The position numbers and the translations under genes were made by a program. From Flavobacteriales bacterium (GTDB taxonomy: Bacteria; Bacteroidota; Bacteroidia; Flavobacteriales_D; Sanyastnellaceae): a stretch of DNA of 64,000 nt. The stretch lies in the NCBI GenBank assembly GCA_947448135.1, contig CANFLZ010000001.1:56586-120585 (forward strand). Reading direction: 5' to 3'. The notes beneath the pieces are model-generated. The model saw only the letters and a program-made list of their open reading frames with translations, made no database searches and had not been told where the DNA came from. Below are positions 63,833-64,000 of the stretch, piece by piece; position 1 is the first letter of the stretch, and each line of letters begins with the position of its first letter.

Positions 63833-64000
63833 TTCATCACATCCGCCCAACGCCCCACCATTTTATCAATTAAATCGGTGAACATGGGTTTCATCATGGT
63901 TCCTACAAAAGGATTGATAGAGGCGTTCATCTCAAATTGAACGATGCACGAATTTTCCGTTTCAGGAGTAACCTTTCCTTTTAAAACAAAAGACATGGGA
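63829..64000 (-). CDS. C-terminal part of an SRPBCC-like protein (cut by window edge)
   Basis: The minus strand is open from the right edge to a stop at 63829 and encodes about 57 residues, including FVLKGKVTPETENSC, IVQFEMNASINPFVGTMMKP and LIDKMVGRWADVMN. The strand-then-long-helix end suggests an SRPBCC/polyketide-cyclase-like fold. Its stop overlaps that of the membrane acyltransferase by 4 bp, as in other convergent pairs here. The rest lies outside. Confidence 0.6.
   Translation of the reverse strand, partial: PMSFVLKGKVTPETENSCIVQFEMNASINPFVGTMMKPMFTDLIDKMVGRWADVMN

Overview
This window is a chromosomal segment of a Bacteroidota bacterium, most likely a member of the Flavobacteriales (Crocinitomicaceae or Schleiferiaceae type; the family is a guess). 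The reasons are type IX secretion system (T9SS) C-terminal sorting domains on four large secreted proteins, candidate T9SS components (PorQ-like and PorE-like), the LpxC-FabZ fusion, Bacteroidota-type promoter elements (TAnnTTTG) and an apparent lack of Shine-Dalgarno sequences. Gene density is high, with many 1-11 bp overlaps, and no intergenic stretch reaches 300 bases. I see no insertion sequence, prophage, CRISPR array or rRNA operon.

Layout. 1-4753: a 5'-truncated secreted serine protease, then a glycosyltransferase / ECF sigma / rsmG operon. 4757-8133: an anion symporter divergent from an alpha-L-fucosidase and an O-methyltransferase. 8173-12439: the lipid A genes lpxC/fabZ and lpxA, an orphan ABC ATPase, and a convergent DUF4301-type protein. 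12607-15688 (minus): an rpoN / PAP2-like / galE operon. 15761-19365: small proteins and a T9SS type B adhesin-like protein. 19451-21201: an ECF sigma factor, tRNA-Phe and a CarH/LitR-like MerR regulator, with three matching long palindromes. 21248-27061: GlmU-like protein, lon, a porQ-like gene, def and a TPR lipoprotein. 27048-34117 (minus): two more T9SS type B giants. 34233-39110: two unknown genes, ligA, a pyruvyl transferase and mazG. 39119-46186 (minus): dapA, an acetyltransferase and a glutathione peroxidase, followed by a hybrid histidine kinase, a receiver-PP2C phosphatase and an AlbA-like protein. 46256-64000: permease, metalloprotease, GT-C glycosyltransferase, Sua5, CCA-adding enzyme, MutS2 without its Smr domain, DivIC-like protein, PorE-like OmpA protein, acetyl-CoA synthetase, M14 peptidase, an HGSNAT-like acyltransferase and a partial gene at the right edge.

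The most interesting feature is the 19.4-21.2 kb region. A MerR regulator with the B12-photoreceptor signature W-x9-E-H and a candidate cobalamin-ligand His lies near an ECF sigma gene. Three 34-bp palindromes of identical build (9-bp arms wTTGTTyAA / TTrAACArA, 16-bp spacer) sit in front of exactly these two genes, two in tandem before sigma and one before the regulator. This looks like a compact light- or B12-responsive regulatory circuit. A second recurrent pattern is the placement of the -7 promoter element exactly 4-5 nt before the ATG of many genes, which implies leaderless mRNAs.
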